A stretch of 64,000 nucleotides of DNA from Sabellastarte sp. h YS-2021 (GCA_964017235.1 OZ024929.1:108113793-108177792), one strand, 5' to 3'. Positions 11,450 to 23,374 are shown, numbered from the stretch's first letter. Program-made: numbers and translations. The notes: generated from the sequence alone by a model not told the origin.

Positions 11450-12165
11450 GTTGTAGAATGTTGCTTTCAATGTATAATAAGATTTGTTTTTGAGATTTTA
11501 CAGAATGTTGCATTTAGTCTGTGAGCTGTGTCTTGTAGCGTCTAAAGAATGTTTCTTCTGTCTGTGATGTGTTTGTTGTAGGTCCTACAGAATGTTGCAT
11601 TTAGTCTGTAAGCTGTGTCTTGTAGAGTCTAAAGAATGTTTCTTCTGTCTGTGATGTGTTTGTTGTAGGTCCTAGTGTCCTACAGAATGTTGCATTTAGT
11701 CTGTAAGCTGTGTCTTGTAGAGTCTAAATAATGTTTCTTCTGTCTGTGATGTGTTTGTGTAGATCCTGCACAGTGTTGCATTCAGTCTGTAAGGTGTGTG
11801 CTTTAGATCCTACAGAATGTTGCATTCAGTGTGTAGGGTGTGTGCTGTTGGTTATACAGAATGTTGCATTCAGTCTATAAGCTTATTGCATTCTGTCTGT
11901 AATGTGTTTATTGTAGATCCTACAGGATGTTGCATTCAGTCTGTCAGATGTGTGCTGTTGGTTGTACAGAATGTTGCATTCAGTCTATAAGCTTATTGCA
12001 TGCTGTCTGTGACTCTGTGATGTGTTCGTATAGATCCTACAAAGTGTTGCATTGAGTCTGTAAGTTGTGTGCTTTAGATTCTACAGAATGTTGCATTCAG
12101 TGTGTAGGGTGTGTATTTTAGACTCTACAGAATGTTGCATTCAGTGTGTAGTGTTTGTATTGTAG
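11450..12165 (+). repeat. tandem array of splice acceptor plus exon-start copies
   Basis: At least nine units of T(A/G)TAG or TTTAG followed by a copy of the first 27-30 nt of the next exon. Frames at 11582, 11763, 11807, 11917, 12034, 12078 and 12122 read V/I/T-LQ-N/D/S-VA-F/L-S-L/V, mostly then a stop, against the true exon's VLQDVAFSLY at 12166. Four starts at the right end (12034, 12078, 12122, 12166) are exactly 44 bp apart, as are 11763 and 11807. Longer 90-110-bp units lie on the left. Confidence 0.85.
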
Positions 12166-12277
12166 GTTTTGCAAGATGTAGCATTCAGTCTGTACACTGA
12201 TATGGTGCTGGTCACTGTTGATGTGAGGGAGTACACAAGTTGGAGTCACCGCTTCATTCCAAAAAACTACCACAGAG
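12166..12277 (+). CDS. thioredoxin-fold protein, exon b
   Basis: Acceptor TATTGTAG and donor AGAG|GTAACT bound 112 nt in frame: VLQDVAFSLYTDMVLVTVDV and onward to IPKNYHR plus one base. It follows exon a in phase 0. The first part continues the helix, and MVLVTVDVRE looks like the next buried strand of the thioredoxin fold. The exon is the last, full-length member of the 44-bp array in the preceding intron. It is conserved in frame, whereas the array copies stop after nine or ten codons. Confidence 0.65.
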
Positions 12278-12451
12278 GTAACTTTCAGTTCACTTTGATT
12301 TATGTTACCTACACCGAATGGTCGAGGTAATTTTGTATACATCTCCATGGATGTGTAAATACTTAAAAACTTTGTTTATAATTAGCAATATATTTTTTTT
12401 GTAATTATAAGCAACAAATTACTCACCTGGTAAACACATTCAAATGAATTG
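12278..12451. other. intron start
   Basis: Intronic AT-rich sequence between the exon b donor and the family B element. No feature seen. Confidence 0.5.
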
Positions 12452-13062
12452 TATCCCCAGACGAAAGTCGGGGATACTTAGGATTCAGTTACGTCACGCC
12501 GCCGTCGCAGAGATTTCCTTTCGGATGCGAAAACTTAAAAAGTATTTTAGTTAGACCTTTCAAATTTGGTATGTGGGTATATATGGGCAATGCTACGAAC
12601 GCTATTGTTTTGTGACTTTGACCTTCAATTTCAAGGTGACTGGTGGCCTTTTAAAGGTCAGATTTTGGCCATTTTTTTTTCAAATTTTGGCCCAGTTCTC
12701 ACATACAGAAAGTTAGATCATCCTATGGGTGGTATATATAATATATATATATGTCCTCTGTAAGCATACAGAAATTTGACCTTGAAGTTCTTCACTGAAG
12801 GTCATCCACAGACCACCAAAGTACCTGACCGAGGCCATTTTTGGCCTTTTTGGAGATATTTTCACACTTAATGCTGACTATATTTCATGGAAACTATTGA
12901 AAATGGCTTTGGAGGTTGAGTACATGATGGAGTACCAGCATCCAGTTTGTTGACCTTGGCTATTGTTTTCAAGGTCACCTTAGGCCTGCTAAAATGATTC
13001 AAAATGGTACCATTACTGCATATATATGACTATATAAGACTGTGAGGCCATATACCTCCTTT
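12452..13062 (+). mobile_element. family B-like element, second copy
   Basis: Begins with the same 25-nt GNRA-tetraloop hairpin as 3752 and a GTCACGCCGCCGTCGC tract, but the interior differs from copy 1. It is rich in TTGACCTT and AAGGTCA half sites. The right limit is set where the family E-like hairpin starts. A possible true right end is GTCCAGGGATA at about 14229. Confidence 0.5.
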
Positions 13063-13069
13063 ATTATTG

Positions 13070-14270
13070 TGTCCACCAGAGGCATAAGTGGATACTTTGG
13101 TTTAGCATTCGCTACGCTGCCACCGCCGCCATGCGTAGAGAGATTTTCAGCTTTAACACTCTCAGACGTAAACTACACCAGCTAGGTTCACCAAATTTGC
13201 AAGATATCTTCATTGAGGGGTAAGCTTCTTTGGGATTGAAATTAGCCTCATTCTGAAAAACAAGATGGCCGCTGTGGGCATTTCTTTGAAAATTATCTAC
13301 ATTTTTCTACTGGCTGTTTCTCATAGGTAGAAGTTTGAATCTCTTCATAGGTGATATGTATAACAGATATACATGTTCTCTACAACCTTGCAGACATTTG
13401 ACCTTGAAGCTCTTAATTCAAGGTCATCCACAGAGTGCCAAAGTAACCCACATAGCGGACTTATTATTGGTACTAGAGGTTTCCAATGTCAAACAAACCT
13501 ATAGGAAATCTGCTGCGAATCTTCTGATGTTGTCAGATTTGACCTTGGGGCCCCTCATTCAAGGTCATTCAAGGTCAAACAATGTTAGCCAAACTTAAAA
13601 GTGCTTATAACTCGTTTATTATTGGTCCTAGAGGTTTGGGATGGTAAACCAACATATAGGAAATCATGGGCGGGAATCTTCCGGTGTGGTTGGATTTGAC
13701 CTTGGGCCCCTCCTTCAAGGTCAAACAAGGATAGCCAAACTTAAAACTGCTTATAACTCACTTATTATTGGTCCTAGAGGTTTGGGATGGTAAACCAACC
13801 TATAGGAAATCATGGGCTGGGAATTTTTTGGTGTTGTCAGATTTCACCTTGTGCCCCTCGTTCAAGGTCAAATGAGGATAGCCAAACTTAAAAGTGCTTA
13901 TAACTTGCTTATTATTGGTCCTAGAGGTTTGCAATGTGAAACCAACCTATAGGAAATCATGGGCTGGGAATCTTTTGATGTGTTCAGATTTGACCTTGGA
14001 CTCCTCCTTCAAGGTCAAATGAGGATAGCCAAACTTAAAAGTGCTTATAACTCTCAGCCACCCATTTTTGTACCCAGTACACATTGTGGTCACACTTTTC
14101 AGCTGTATACAGTGGTATGCACCCTGCCAATAACTTTCTCTAATTTTTCTTAACTTGCCAGTGATCTGTAATCTTCCCCAAAATTACTGAAAACATAATA
14201 CTCTGTATGTCATGGTTCAACTATGTCCCGTCCAGGGATACACTGCGTCAAGACGCATTATCTAGTTTTA
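13070..14270 (+). mobile_element. family E element, copy 2 (four 147-bp units)
   Basis: Left imperfect hairpin GTCCACC...GTGGATA, CpG-rich CCACCGCCGCC, then a CAAGATGGCCGC module and tandem units marked by TTATTATTGGTCCTAGAGG at 13461 (variant), 13616, 13762 and 13909 (146-155 bp apart). The right end at 14229-14266 has CCAGGGATA followed by the perfect hairpin TGCGTC-AA-GACGCA (14244-14257) and ATTATCTAGT. Confidence 0.65.
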
Positions 14271-15690
14271 TTACTATGTGATTTAGACTTGCAATTTTGC
14301 TTTAAATTCCCATAAGGACAGTGAAGTGATTTATTTTGGAAGTCCAAATCATTAGGTGTGTGCTACATATGCTGTACATTTAATTGGTCTATTAATATTC
14401 TGATGATGTGGTACTACAATTTTTTGTTTCATTATTTTCTTTTTGCAAATAGATTTATAACTTCATATGATTTCAGTATTATGTCAATGTAGTACTTTGT
14501 TTCCGATTTACTTAACTAAACTATATGTATGATTTCGGTAATTGTCAAATGCATTATCTCATCTAGAAAAAAAACATGAAATAGTTGACATTTTATGGTT
14601 GTTTTTGTATTAAACATCAAAGTGATTTATCAGGTGATTGTTGTGATTTTAAAGCAGAATAGGTGACCTTAATAGTAACTGTAACCGTATAATTTGTCAC
14701 AAAACAGTCAGGTTTTTGGGCTCAACCAAAACAATTTTCAATAGAGGTCGCTGAATAGTTTTAAATTGCACGTTATTGGAATAAAACTTTATGTCACGTG
14801 AATTAAAATTACATATCAGGGCCATTGAAAAGTGAAGGCCAACAATAAATTATGCCAATTTCTCTAGGGGCCGAGGGATGGGTCTTTCAACAGAAGAAAC
14901 CGGTTTCAGATTGTCTTTACTTATTTGACCAAAAGATGGAGACATATAAAGGGGTGTGATGTGACATGCTGTTCATACTAAGATTCAAACTTGTACATGT
15001 TGCTTGTTATGAGTTTGTTTTTCAATAGTTTATGGCAAAAATGAGGTAAATATGCGCAGGGCTAAAACAAGATTTCACAAAGTACAACCTTTATTTTAGT
15101 TCTCTTTCATGTCTTTGATACACATTGATTTTTTTTTTTACATCACATCATTTCTTCTGTGTACATGCCATTAGTGTGACAATAACAAAAAAATGCACCT
15201 CTTTCAATACATTTCAAATGCACAGATAATGCAAAGTGTTATGGAATGATGAGAAAATCATTTAGTATTTCTGCATAATATTATAATTTATACTTGTTTT
15301 TGTCATTTAATATAATCTGTAAACGTGATAATATACTACTTTGTCTTGTTTGGCCTTCTGTTACTGCTCAGCTACCCAAGTTTGTTGCCTACCTAAGTTT
15401 GTCATTCGCGACATTCACATATTATGGCAATATTAAAACCTCTTCGCAAGTAACTCTCTTTGTTGAGTAGTAAAAGTACTGTTACAAGTAGTTTTGCTAT
15501 TTGTTTAAATATCAATTTTACGTGCCCTTTGTAGTTTGAAAAGCAGGTGATGAACTTGGGTGGGTGGCGATAATAACAAGTGTTTTTTTTTTCAGTTTAT
15601 GCTCACAATACATTCTCTAATAAACTTGTTAAATTCAGTAAACAATTTTTCACATTCATTTTATTTATTTGGACTACAAAAAAGAAGGAA
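14271..15690. other. large intron segment, no gene seen
   Basis: AT-rich, apparently single-copy DNA. A CACGTG E-box (near 14794) and a CATATAAAGG about 150 bp downstream are promoter-like but weak evidence. Confidence 0.4.
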
Positions 15691-16005
15691 AATTATGTAA
15701 TAATAACACTGAGCTCTTATATAGCGCTTTTTCTACTATCAGTTCAAAGCACTTTACACAGTATTACCCCAGCAAGGATAGCTAGCTTTGGTAACCTTAC
15801 CTATTGCTGCCATACAATGCGCCGAAGCCAGTATCCCTTATAGCTGGGTACCCATATTTCCCTGGGTGGAGAGAAGCACAGTCCAGGTAGACATTCCTGC
15901 CCAAGAATGTTATCCCACATGATACAGTTGACATCAGTGGGAAATGAACCCATGACCATTGGATTATGAGTCCAATACCCTACCAACTGAGCCACATGAG
16001 ACCCT
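15690..16005 (-). mobile_element. tRNA-Met-derived SINE
   Basis: Read on the minus strand, the right end gives a tRNA-like head (16003 to 15938): A-box-like TGGCTCAGTTGGTAGG, anticodon arm TTGGA-CTCATAA-TCCAA with anticodon CAT, and B-box GGGTTCATTTCC. The acceptor stem does not pair, so it is not a functional tRNA gene. The distal end has the AAGCGCT / AGCGCTTTATA-type tail (TATAGCGCTTTTTCT...TCAAAGCACTTTAC) seen in many invertebrate SINEs. It lies antisense in an intron of the thioredoxin-fold gene. Confidence 0.8.
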
Positions 16006-17539
16006 GTGTATATTTTTATTTTCTTATTTAGGTTTGCTTTTGCTTTAAAAATAAGACATAATATAATAAAAGACTGGAAATGCAGTTGTATTAAAAAGTG
16101 AAAAAGGTTGAATTTAACTCTTTATGTTAGTTAGTGTTGTTTGGAAATCAGAACATGATGATGAAAGAAAGTCCGCTATTGAAAATGTCTATTTCAATTA
16201 CCCAATGAGTTTGTTTCCCATTCTACATTCCACAGATTGAAATGATTGGTGAAAACAGAATAACAATAAAGACATTAATAAACATGGCAATTGTAGTAAT
16301 ATGACATGCACTTATTTTTCAAGTGTCCCCATTGAAAGTAAGTACCTTCAATGGAGTTCTATTGCATTGAAATAACTAGTGTTATTGATATAATATCCAC
16401 TGACTGTGTTGTGCTTAACAAGCAATGGCTCCATCCATAAATGTAACCTTGTCACCTTGATTGGTGGAATTGCATGGCAAGCCAGCAGGGTTTTCAAGTG
16501 GCCCTCACTTTGTCATGTTTTAGGCCATGCTTCACAGCCCCAGTAATGTATGGTACAATTCACTGAGACCAAAGACTTGTTATAGTCAGCATTAGGTTTC
16601 CTTAATTGCTGTTAAACTTCATTTCCTCTGCCCACTAAAATCACTTGATGTGTGTGTGTCTCCCCAGTCCTGTTATCATTTGTTCTGTGACCGGGTTTCA
16701 CTGATTTCAAATAATAATCTTCTCTTAATCCACTTTTTTCACCCCATTACATCTAGTATTGCCCTTGCTTTCAATGTTCTACCCCATTTTACAAATTGGA
16801 AATGTCATCAAAGGCAGGTATTGTAGCCAGCAGCCACCTGATTGTGATGCGATTTGTGTGGTTTGTATTAAAAAGAATACACGTTGTTGACCTCAAGGAT
16901 GTTCAAAGTAGTTCAGTAACAGTTACCGTTTCACAAATTTTTTTTTCTCAATCATAGAAAAAAGACTGACATAATTTCAACCAATTTCGAGTTTCCTAGC
17001 TTGTTATTATAAATCTATAACAACTTATACATGTATATTATGTTTAAAAATGTTTTGTTATGTTCAAAACAAAAGAAAAAAATAATTTTAAGTAACTTTT
17101 TTTGCTTTCAGATTAAGTTATTCTTGTGTAACTATAACCCTTTGATACGTTTTGTGCCATGAAAAGTATTAACTTTACTTGTACATTAAAGCTACAGAGA
17201 AACATACAGTGGACCCCTATAATATCTTATCTCAAACAAAACACCTAACTTAACAAGGCATTCCAGATGACAGGATGAATTATAAAATAAAAGGGTCACG
17301 GAGACCTCGTATTTGCTTCTGTTTAAAAGGCAGTTCTGCCCATCAGAGGTTTAACTGTGTACACAAATGTTACTGTATCTTATAGTCAACTCTATAGTCA
17401 ATTGTAGAACTATGGGAAATCTTGCTTAAATTGTTCATTTTCCAAATGGGTTGTGTCTTGTTTGCTTCCCCTAATCTCCCCGATATGACTAAAGTTGTCA
17501 GTAAAATTGAAAATCTAGGATGTGTGTTTAAAATGAATC
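16006..17539. other. intron segment, apparently single-copy
   Basis: No ORF or repeat recognised. About 16400-16760 is less AT-rich and of higher sequence complexity than its surroundings, which could suggest a conserved non-coding element; this cannot be tested from one sequence. Confidence 0.35.
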
Positions 17540-18281
17540 CAGTACATTTGGCCAACGGACATTTGGCTGATGGACATTTGGCTGGCGGACTTTTGGCCGG
17601 TGACTTTTCTGGGGGGTAGGACAAAGGCTGGTGACATTTTATATGATATTTTAATATGTTCCTAAATTAAATAACTTTGTAAATATTGCAAAGTAGGTTT
17701 AATATGTTGCTTTTATATTGTCTCCAAATTTTTTTAAAAAATTTTATTGACACAAAAACATAATAGAACAATACATCTAGACATTGTAACATCATCAGCT
17801 CCTGAGCAGTTATCAAAGGCCTTTTAGTTTCTTATAATCCTGAGCAGTTATCAGAGACTAAACTTAAAATCAATCAGCAACTCTGAATAGGAATCAAAGG
17901 CCTTTTAGTTCTTTTGTGAACATTATATTTAATCCTGAGCAGTTATCAAAGGCCTTTTAGTTTTTTTTATGTAACATCATGTTTATTTAAAGTCATCATT
18001 TTTGATAAGAAACCAATAATGAAATACATGTAGTTAAAAACAGTTTATTTTACTTGAAACAATATAAAAATGATATTTTTAACTCCCTTTGCAGTATGAA
18101 CACAAGTTGTTGTTTTTTTCATTTGGGGCAAGTAATAAAATAACATATAATAACATAAATAAATATTGGAACAAATGAGCAAATAATATAATAACATATA
18201 ATAACATAAATAACTTATAAAAAAGTCACTGGCCAAATGTCCTGCCCCTCATCAAAGTCACCGGCCAAATGTCTGTACACT
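17540..18281. mobile_element. MITE-like element with long imperfect TIRs
   Basis: The left arm (17540-17640) has iterated ACATTTGGC(C/T) units, GGCCGGTGACTTTTCTGG and GGACAAAGGCTGGTGAC. The right arm (about 18215-18281) is their inverted counterpart (AAGTCACTGGCCAAATGTCC, TCACCGGCCAAATGTC). Inside, CCTGAGCAGTTATCAAAGGC is repeated at about 17801, 17837 and 17935. No transposase is present. A clear target-site duplication was not found. Confidence 0.65.
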
Positions 18282-18529
18282 GTTTAAAGCACATTTTAAA
18301 CCTTTTTGGTTGTCCAGAACTGGAACACATTAACTATGTAGTCCAAGGTTTAAATTTACACACTAACTTGCCTTACACTTTGAATACTCTTGTACCATTA
18401 CTCTGCACTATAACAACTACTATTTTTTAATAATATGAACTAATTTTCTTCGAAAAATGATTTAAAGTAGCACAAATTTTTCATTTTATACCAGATTTTG
18501 ATGCATTTTTAATTGGAAATGGAAAATTG

Positions 18530-18592
18530 GCCTCCTAGAAAAATGGCCTCCTGGAAAAATGGCCTCCTAGAAAACTGGCCTCCTTGAAATTT
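18530..18592 (+). repeat. short minisatellite
   Basis: Four units of GGCCTCCTRGAAAAATGG type (15-16 bp). Confidence 0.8.
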
Positions 18593-18742
18593 GAGGGGAC
18601 GGAAAAATGTTTAATTTTACTTAATAGTGCTCTTCATAGTTCCTATATGGGTTATATGATTGATTCTTTAATATAGTTATTTCAATATAGGATAACTACT
18701 CAGGACTAAAGCACCAAAGATTTGGTTCTCTTTGATGACTAA

Positions 18743-19000
18743 TCAGGATTAAAACTATGCATAAAGATCTTTTAATTATTAAATTTCTAAGACAGCAATG
18801 TCTGATTGAAATATACTCAAGACACAAATACCTGCCCAGAATTGCAAGGACAAAGATATAAATTCCTTTATATAACTGTAAACTCAGGATTAAAATTATG
18901 CAAAAAGATATTTTAATCATTACATTTCAAAGACAATATAGTCTAATTGAAATATACTCAGGACACATTCAAATACCTGCTGAGGATTGCAAGAACAAAA
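18743..19000. repeat. diverged tandem duplication, 140-bp offset
   Basis: TCAGGATTAAAA.TATGCA at 18743 and 18883, each followed by GATTGAAATATACTCA-type sequence (TCTGATTG / TCTAATTG), ACACAAATACCTGC-like text and GATTGCAAG.AC. Confidence 0.8.
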
Positions 19001-19081
19001 ATGTAAAGTTTTAAAACTAATGTTGTGTTTGGTCATGTAATGTAACATATTCTTTTTAATTAATTTATGATATACACGTTT

Positions 19082-19640
19082 AACTCCAGCCCATAAAGGC
19101 TGGGGTTATTGTCTTCACCTGCGCCGTCCGGGCAGCGGCGGCGACAGGCATAAAGCTTGTGGGTGTTCCACAGCCTAAACCCATGCATGGATTTTCACCA
19201 AATTCTCAGGGTATGTTTACCCCAAGAGGATCTAGAGTGGATTAGGTTTTGAGATGTATCTGGCAACAACGTTTGCCATGGCAACACTTTTAAAATTTTT
19301 TGGTCTTAAACTTTGTGGGTGTTTCACAGCCCAAACCCCTTCATGGATTTTTACCAGATTTTCAGGGTATGTTTATCCCAGGAGAATCCAGAGTTGATTA
19401 GGTTTTGGGGGGTATCTGGTAACAACTATTGCCATGGCAACACTTTTTAGATTTTTTTGTCTTTAAAGCTTGTTAAACCGATGCACAGATTATCACCAAA
19501 TTTTCAGGGTACATTTATCTCAAGAGGATCTAAAGCTGATTAGTTTTTTGGGGGTATCCAGTAACAACTGTTGCCATGGTAACACTTTAAAAATTTTTTG
19601 GTCTTAAAGCTTGTTAAACCGATGCACAGATTATCATTGT
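19082..19640 (+). mobile_element. family C element, + orientation
   Basis: Starts with hairpin AACTCCAGCC-CATAAA-GGCTGGGGTT (19082-19107) and a CpG-rich GCGCCGTCCGGGCAGCGGCG tract. About three internal units follow, each with GTGGGTGTTCCACAGCC- or GTTAAACCGATGCACAG-type text, ATGTTTACCCCAAGAGGATC and an X-box-like palindrome (19272-19285, 19428-19441, 19570-19583). The right end is not defined. An inverted copy is at 47110-47853. Confidence 0.7.
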
Positions 19641-22058
19641 CCTACTGACAAAAATATCCGTGACTATCTGAATCTGTTCTCCACACTTTTTAACTTGTTT
19701 GCTTTTCCTAATTTTTCACCTTAATAACATGAGCATCATAGTTTTATTTAAGATCACAATTGTTCATGGTCCATAAACATTCTCACAAAATATTTTTTCA
19801 ACATTTATATTCTGAATGCTGCCAAATTTAATCATCTCTTTTTCACACTTGGTACAATATAAAATTTATTTAAACTAGATCGAGTCTTTTTTGTGATCTT
19901 TCTTCTCACACCGAGATAGATAATAGACCAACAAAGAAAGAAACATAAATAGCTGCTGATTAAGATAATCATCCTTGAAAAATCTAACTCAGCATTTTGT
20001 CAATTAAAAGGGTTCCAAATATTTATAACAATCCAGTGGACTTGGTCTTACAAAAATTGTGGGTTAAAGTATCAGTAATTTATATATTTATTTAAAAAAT
20101 TAAAAAAACCTTATTGTGATAGTCTCATTATAATCAGTAGTCTCTGTCTTTTGCAAACTTTATGGGACATGTCCCATTTGTGGAACTTAAACAAAAATAT
20201 ATTTTGCTGCTACCATAGCCAATTTGAAAACAGTTTAATGTCCAACAATTAACACTCACTGCAAGTTAGCACAGTGTCATTTTTGTAACATCAAATATAT
20301 GACAGAATATATGTTGGAAATTTCTATTTTTGGTTTCCAGAGGAAAGTGATAATAAATATCTGACAGATATCTTAAGAAATGTTTCAGTCTGAAAATAGA
20401 ATATTCTTTTTGATAACATGCAGATATGTGTATGAAAGAGCTTTGGTCAAAAGATTCACTTTATGAGACGGCAGCCTGACCTCTCAGCTGTGTTTTGCCA
20501 ACACTTGTGGCTTTCTGGTGACAAGAGGACAATGCCTGCTTGTTTTTTTAAATACAGGAAGCATAAATACATAAATACTTTTAGTAATTATCAAATCATC
20601 CTCCTTATTAAGGAGGGTGTATCCCTTTGCATGTTAAATGTTCTTAGCATGCTATCCCTGTATGTGATGAGCTGAAGTAATTGGGCTTTAAGACCTGTTG
20701 GGTTTGCAGTTTGTCTATCTTTCTAAGGTATCATATCCCAGATGACAATAGGTCATTTAAAGGTGGCACTGGTGGCCCAGGTGGTAGTGGTCAGTGTACT
20801 ATTGTGTTTTAAAGGCTATTTACAGCCTTGTTTGTTACCTGACCCCCCTAAGCCCTCTCCCCACAAATGTAAGACCATGCTTAAGCAGTGACTCAAACTC
20901 GAATATGTAAAAAACTGGCATTTTTAAAAGTAAACTGTTACTACGTCAATTGAGTTTTTGATGGCATTGTCAATACTGAATAGAAATATGATATCAGAAG
21001 CGTATGGAATTTCACTGTAACTGCATGATAGCCACCTTCAAAATACCTATGTGATTCTGAATTAAGATGGCTTTAACAGTCTCACCATGATTTAGTTTAG
21101 GTGTGCGGACACACATGCGATAAAGCATCTCTATGTGGCTGTATGAGTGTGCAGCAATAATAGATGAGGCAGTGGCAGTGCATGTTACCAGAAAGCTATT
21201 GTTACACTTTTGTCACTATTACATGTAGCGTGAAACAGGGAGAGTGTGTCGTTAATGACCACTGCACAGATCATCTCTCTGGTCTCCCTATGTAGACGTA
21301 CACTGAACTTTTCAATCTTTTTTGAGTTAAGGCTCCCTTACTGGTAATTTTTTTAGTCAGTGTCTGATAATTTCTGCTGTAAACATGTTATAAAAGCAAC
21401 CCCAAAAATTTCTGGACATCTGAAGCAAAATTGAAAATAGAATATTATATTAAATTTTTCTAAAAAAAGGTTACTTGAACAGGTGCACTTAAATTTGGAA
21501 TTTTCTTGGTATAAATGTAGGAAACAATAGAAATAATACATGTCATCATTTCATTTAAGTCTCATCAGTGTCTAATCCAGTATCATCATTTTTCACAGTG
21601 CTGCTCATTACTGTGATGGGGGGAAACTTATTTGAAATATGTTCCGCTATTGCTTTGATGTTTTACCCTATTGAATTATTCTTTAAGGCAATCTATACTA
21701 ATCCCGTGCAACCACCCCCTCCCCCCATCTACCTGTGGCAAAACCCAAACCTAATTAGATACCAAATTATTGTATCAAATTTTAATGATATGGCAAACAA
21801 CTATAGTGATAATACAGCTCATCCATTTTGGGGGGCTTAATCCAGTTAAAGGTTGATATTAATTTCTACCTGCGAGTACAATGGAATGTTTTTGTGGCCT
21901 CTTTGACCATATCACATTAGCAAAGAGAGGACTTTCCATTTAATATTTTATAGCCATGTCATTAATCAGGAATACCTTTTATTTATACCAGGTAACATTG
22001 GTGATAATGACAACCATCAATAAAAATGAGAGTTCAGTCTGTGTATATGTGTTTTCAG
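19641..22058. other. intron segment, no gene seen
   Basis: AT-rich, mostly single-copy-looking DNA. About 20990-21300 has higher complexity and could be conserved non-coding sequence. Short open frames at 20463-20675 and 21568-21840 show no splice or homology support. Confidence 0.35.
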
Positions 22059-22185
22059 GGCTTACAGATGAGGTACCTCCTGTACATATTTACCCTCGCC
22101 TCTGTGTCATTCACTGGAGTGACCACAACCATGCAGCTTTCTACCCTCCATTGGATCTCAGCTACACAGTAGATGACCCCTTCAG
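22059..22185 (+). CDS. thioredoxin-fold protein, exon c (cis-proline region)
   Basis: Acceptor GTGTTTTCAG and donor TTCAG|GTACTA bound 127 nt. Two bases complete the Gly codon begun by exon b, then 41 codons read LTDEVPPVHIYPRLCVIHWS and onward to YTVDDPF plus two bases. VHIYPRLCVIHW has the form of the cis-proline loop and central strand pair of a thioredoxin fold (P before a buried strand). No redox cysteine pair is visible. Phases on both sides agree with exons b and 24239-24323. Confidence 0.65.
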
Positions 22186-22444
22186 GTACTATAGTCAGCT
22201 GTCTGGAGAATCTAAAACAAGAAATATTTACTCTCCCCATCACTAAAATGTCAAATTTTTACTGCATTAAATAGATTGACCTTTTCTCCATAAGTGCTTA
22301 TTGTTTAAATCTTAAAGTCAATAAATCTCCATAAGTGCTTATTGATTAAATCTTAAGGAGTTTGTCCAGCAAGTATATTTTAAGATACTGAAGTAAGAAG
22401 ATGGTGTGTGTGGCTCACTGAATTGCTGATTAAATTTTGGATTA

Positions 22445-22630
22445 GATTTATTTTTTGTTTTATGTCGCCTTCCACAGGGTCATATTGCGACGGGTAGTTT
22501 AACGGGTCAAGGAACCAGTGCATACTAGTTGTTCAAGATTCTGCACTGTAAACCACAGGGCATCGGCAAGTAACTAACTTTCCAGGCCAAAATTCGAACC
22601 GGCGACCTCAGACACTTTGACAAACATGTT
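22445..22630 (-). mobile_element. tRNA-related SINE fragment
   Basis: On the minus strand, B-box-like GGTTCGAATTTTGGCC is followed by a body ending CTGTGGAAGGCGACATAAAAC and an A-rich tail (AAAAAATAAA), typical of SINE 3' ends. The A box is not clear. Confidence 0.6.
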
Positions 22631-22958
22631 CAAGTAACCACATTTATAACAAGAAAAGATATAGATACAAAAACCAAGACTGAGTCATTGGTTGACTTAT
22701 ATAGATATTTAAAGGACTAACACACTTGTGTCTGTCACACCTTTTGAAAGATAACATATTTTTCCAGGTCTTTGTAATGCCATGTAACTGACATCTTTCA
22801 TCAACTGACAATAAGAGCCAATAAATAAATGCAAGTTTTTTTGCAGTAAGTTTATCTACAACATTATGTTTTTCTTTTGAGTTTTAGATAATATCTGTCA
22901 CAGAAATTTTCATTGGTGTTAATATCTGTTATTGAGTGGGATTTTTTTTTTCATGTAG

Positions 22959-23154
22959 ACCAGGATCTGAAGTTCAAAAATATATTGTTCTTGATGAAAG
23001 TGAAACTGACCATTATCTTACTATGCTGACAAGTAGACAAAATATTTATGACATTCACCACAAGGCCAATAGCATGGGTTGTAGTATTATAGTGACTCAT
23101 TTGCCTCCCACCCCTGTTGTCTTTAGTTTGAATCTGTACTATACCCACCACTAG
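22959..23154 (+). CDS. possible alternative 3' terminal exon
   Basis: A strong acceptor (ten T, then TCATGTAG) precedes 64 codons ending in TAG: one base, then PGSEVQKYIVLDESETDHYL and onward. The one-base phase fits the two bases left by exon c, so splicing c to this exon would keep frame and replace the usual C-terminus. No database support; it may be a cryptic exon. Low confidence. Confidence 0.25.
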
Positions 23155-23374
23155 TTCAGTTAAAGCATTCTCAGTTTGAAATTTTATGGTCATAATCCCT
23201 CATTATAACACTTTAAAAAACATTGGAGTAGGCCTTTGTGTTAGTGACAGTCAGCTCTATCAATTAAGTGAGTAGAAAAGAGCAAATTGCAATTTTTTTC
23301 CAGATAATACTTAATAACTCCATTAAGAGAGACATTTTTCTGGGGGGTTTTCCCTTGGTATAAGGCCATGTTGG

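Noticed and set aside
11796-11990. 64-codon + frame with repeated CCIQS motifs
   Set aside because: It is the tandem splice-acceptor array read in another frame.
15938-16003. tRNA-Met gene (anticodon CAT)
   Set aside because: Anticodon and T arms pair, but the acceptor stem does not, and it continues into a SINE body. Scored as a SINE head.
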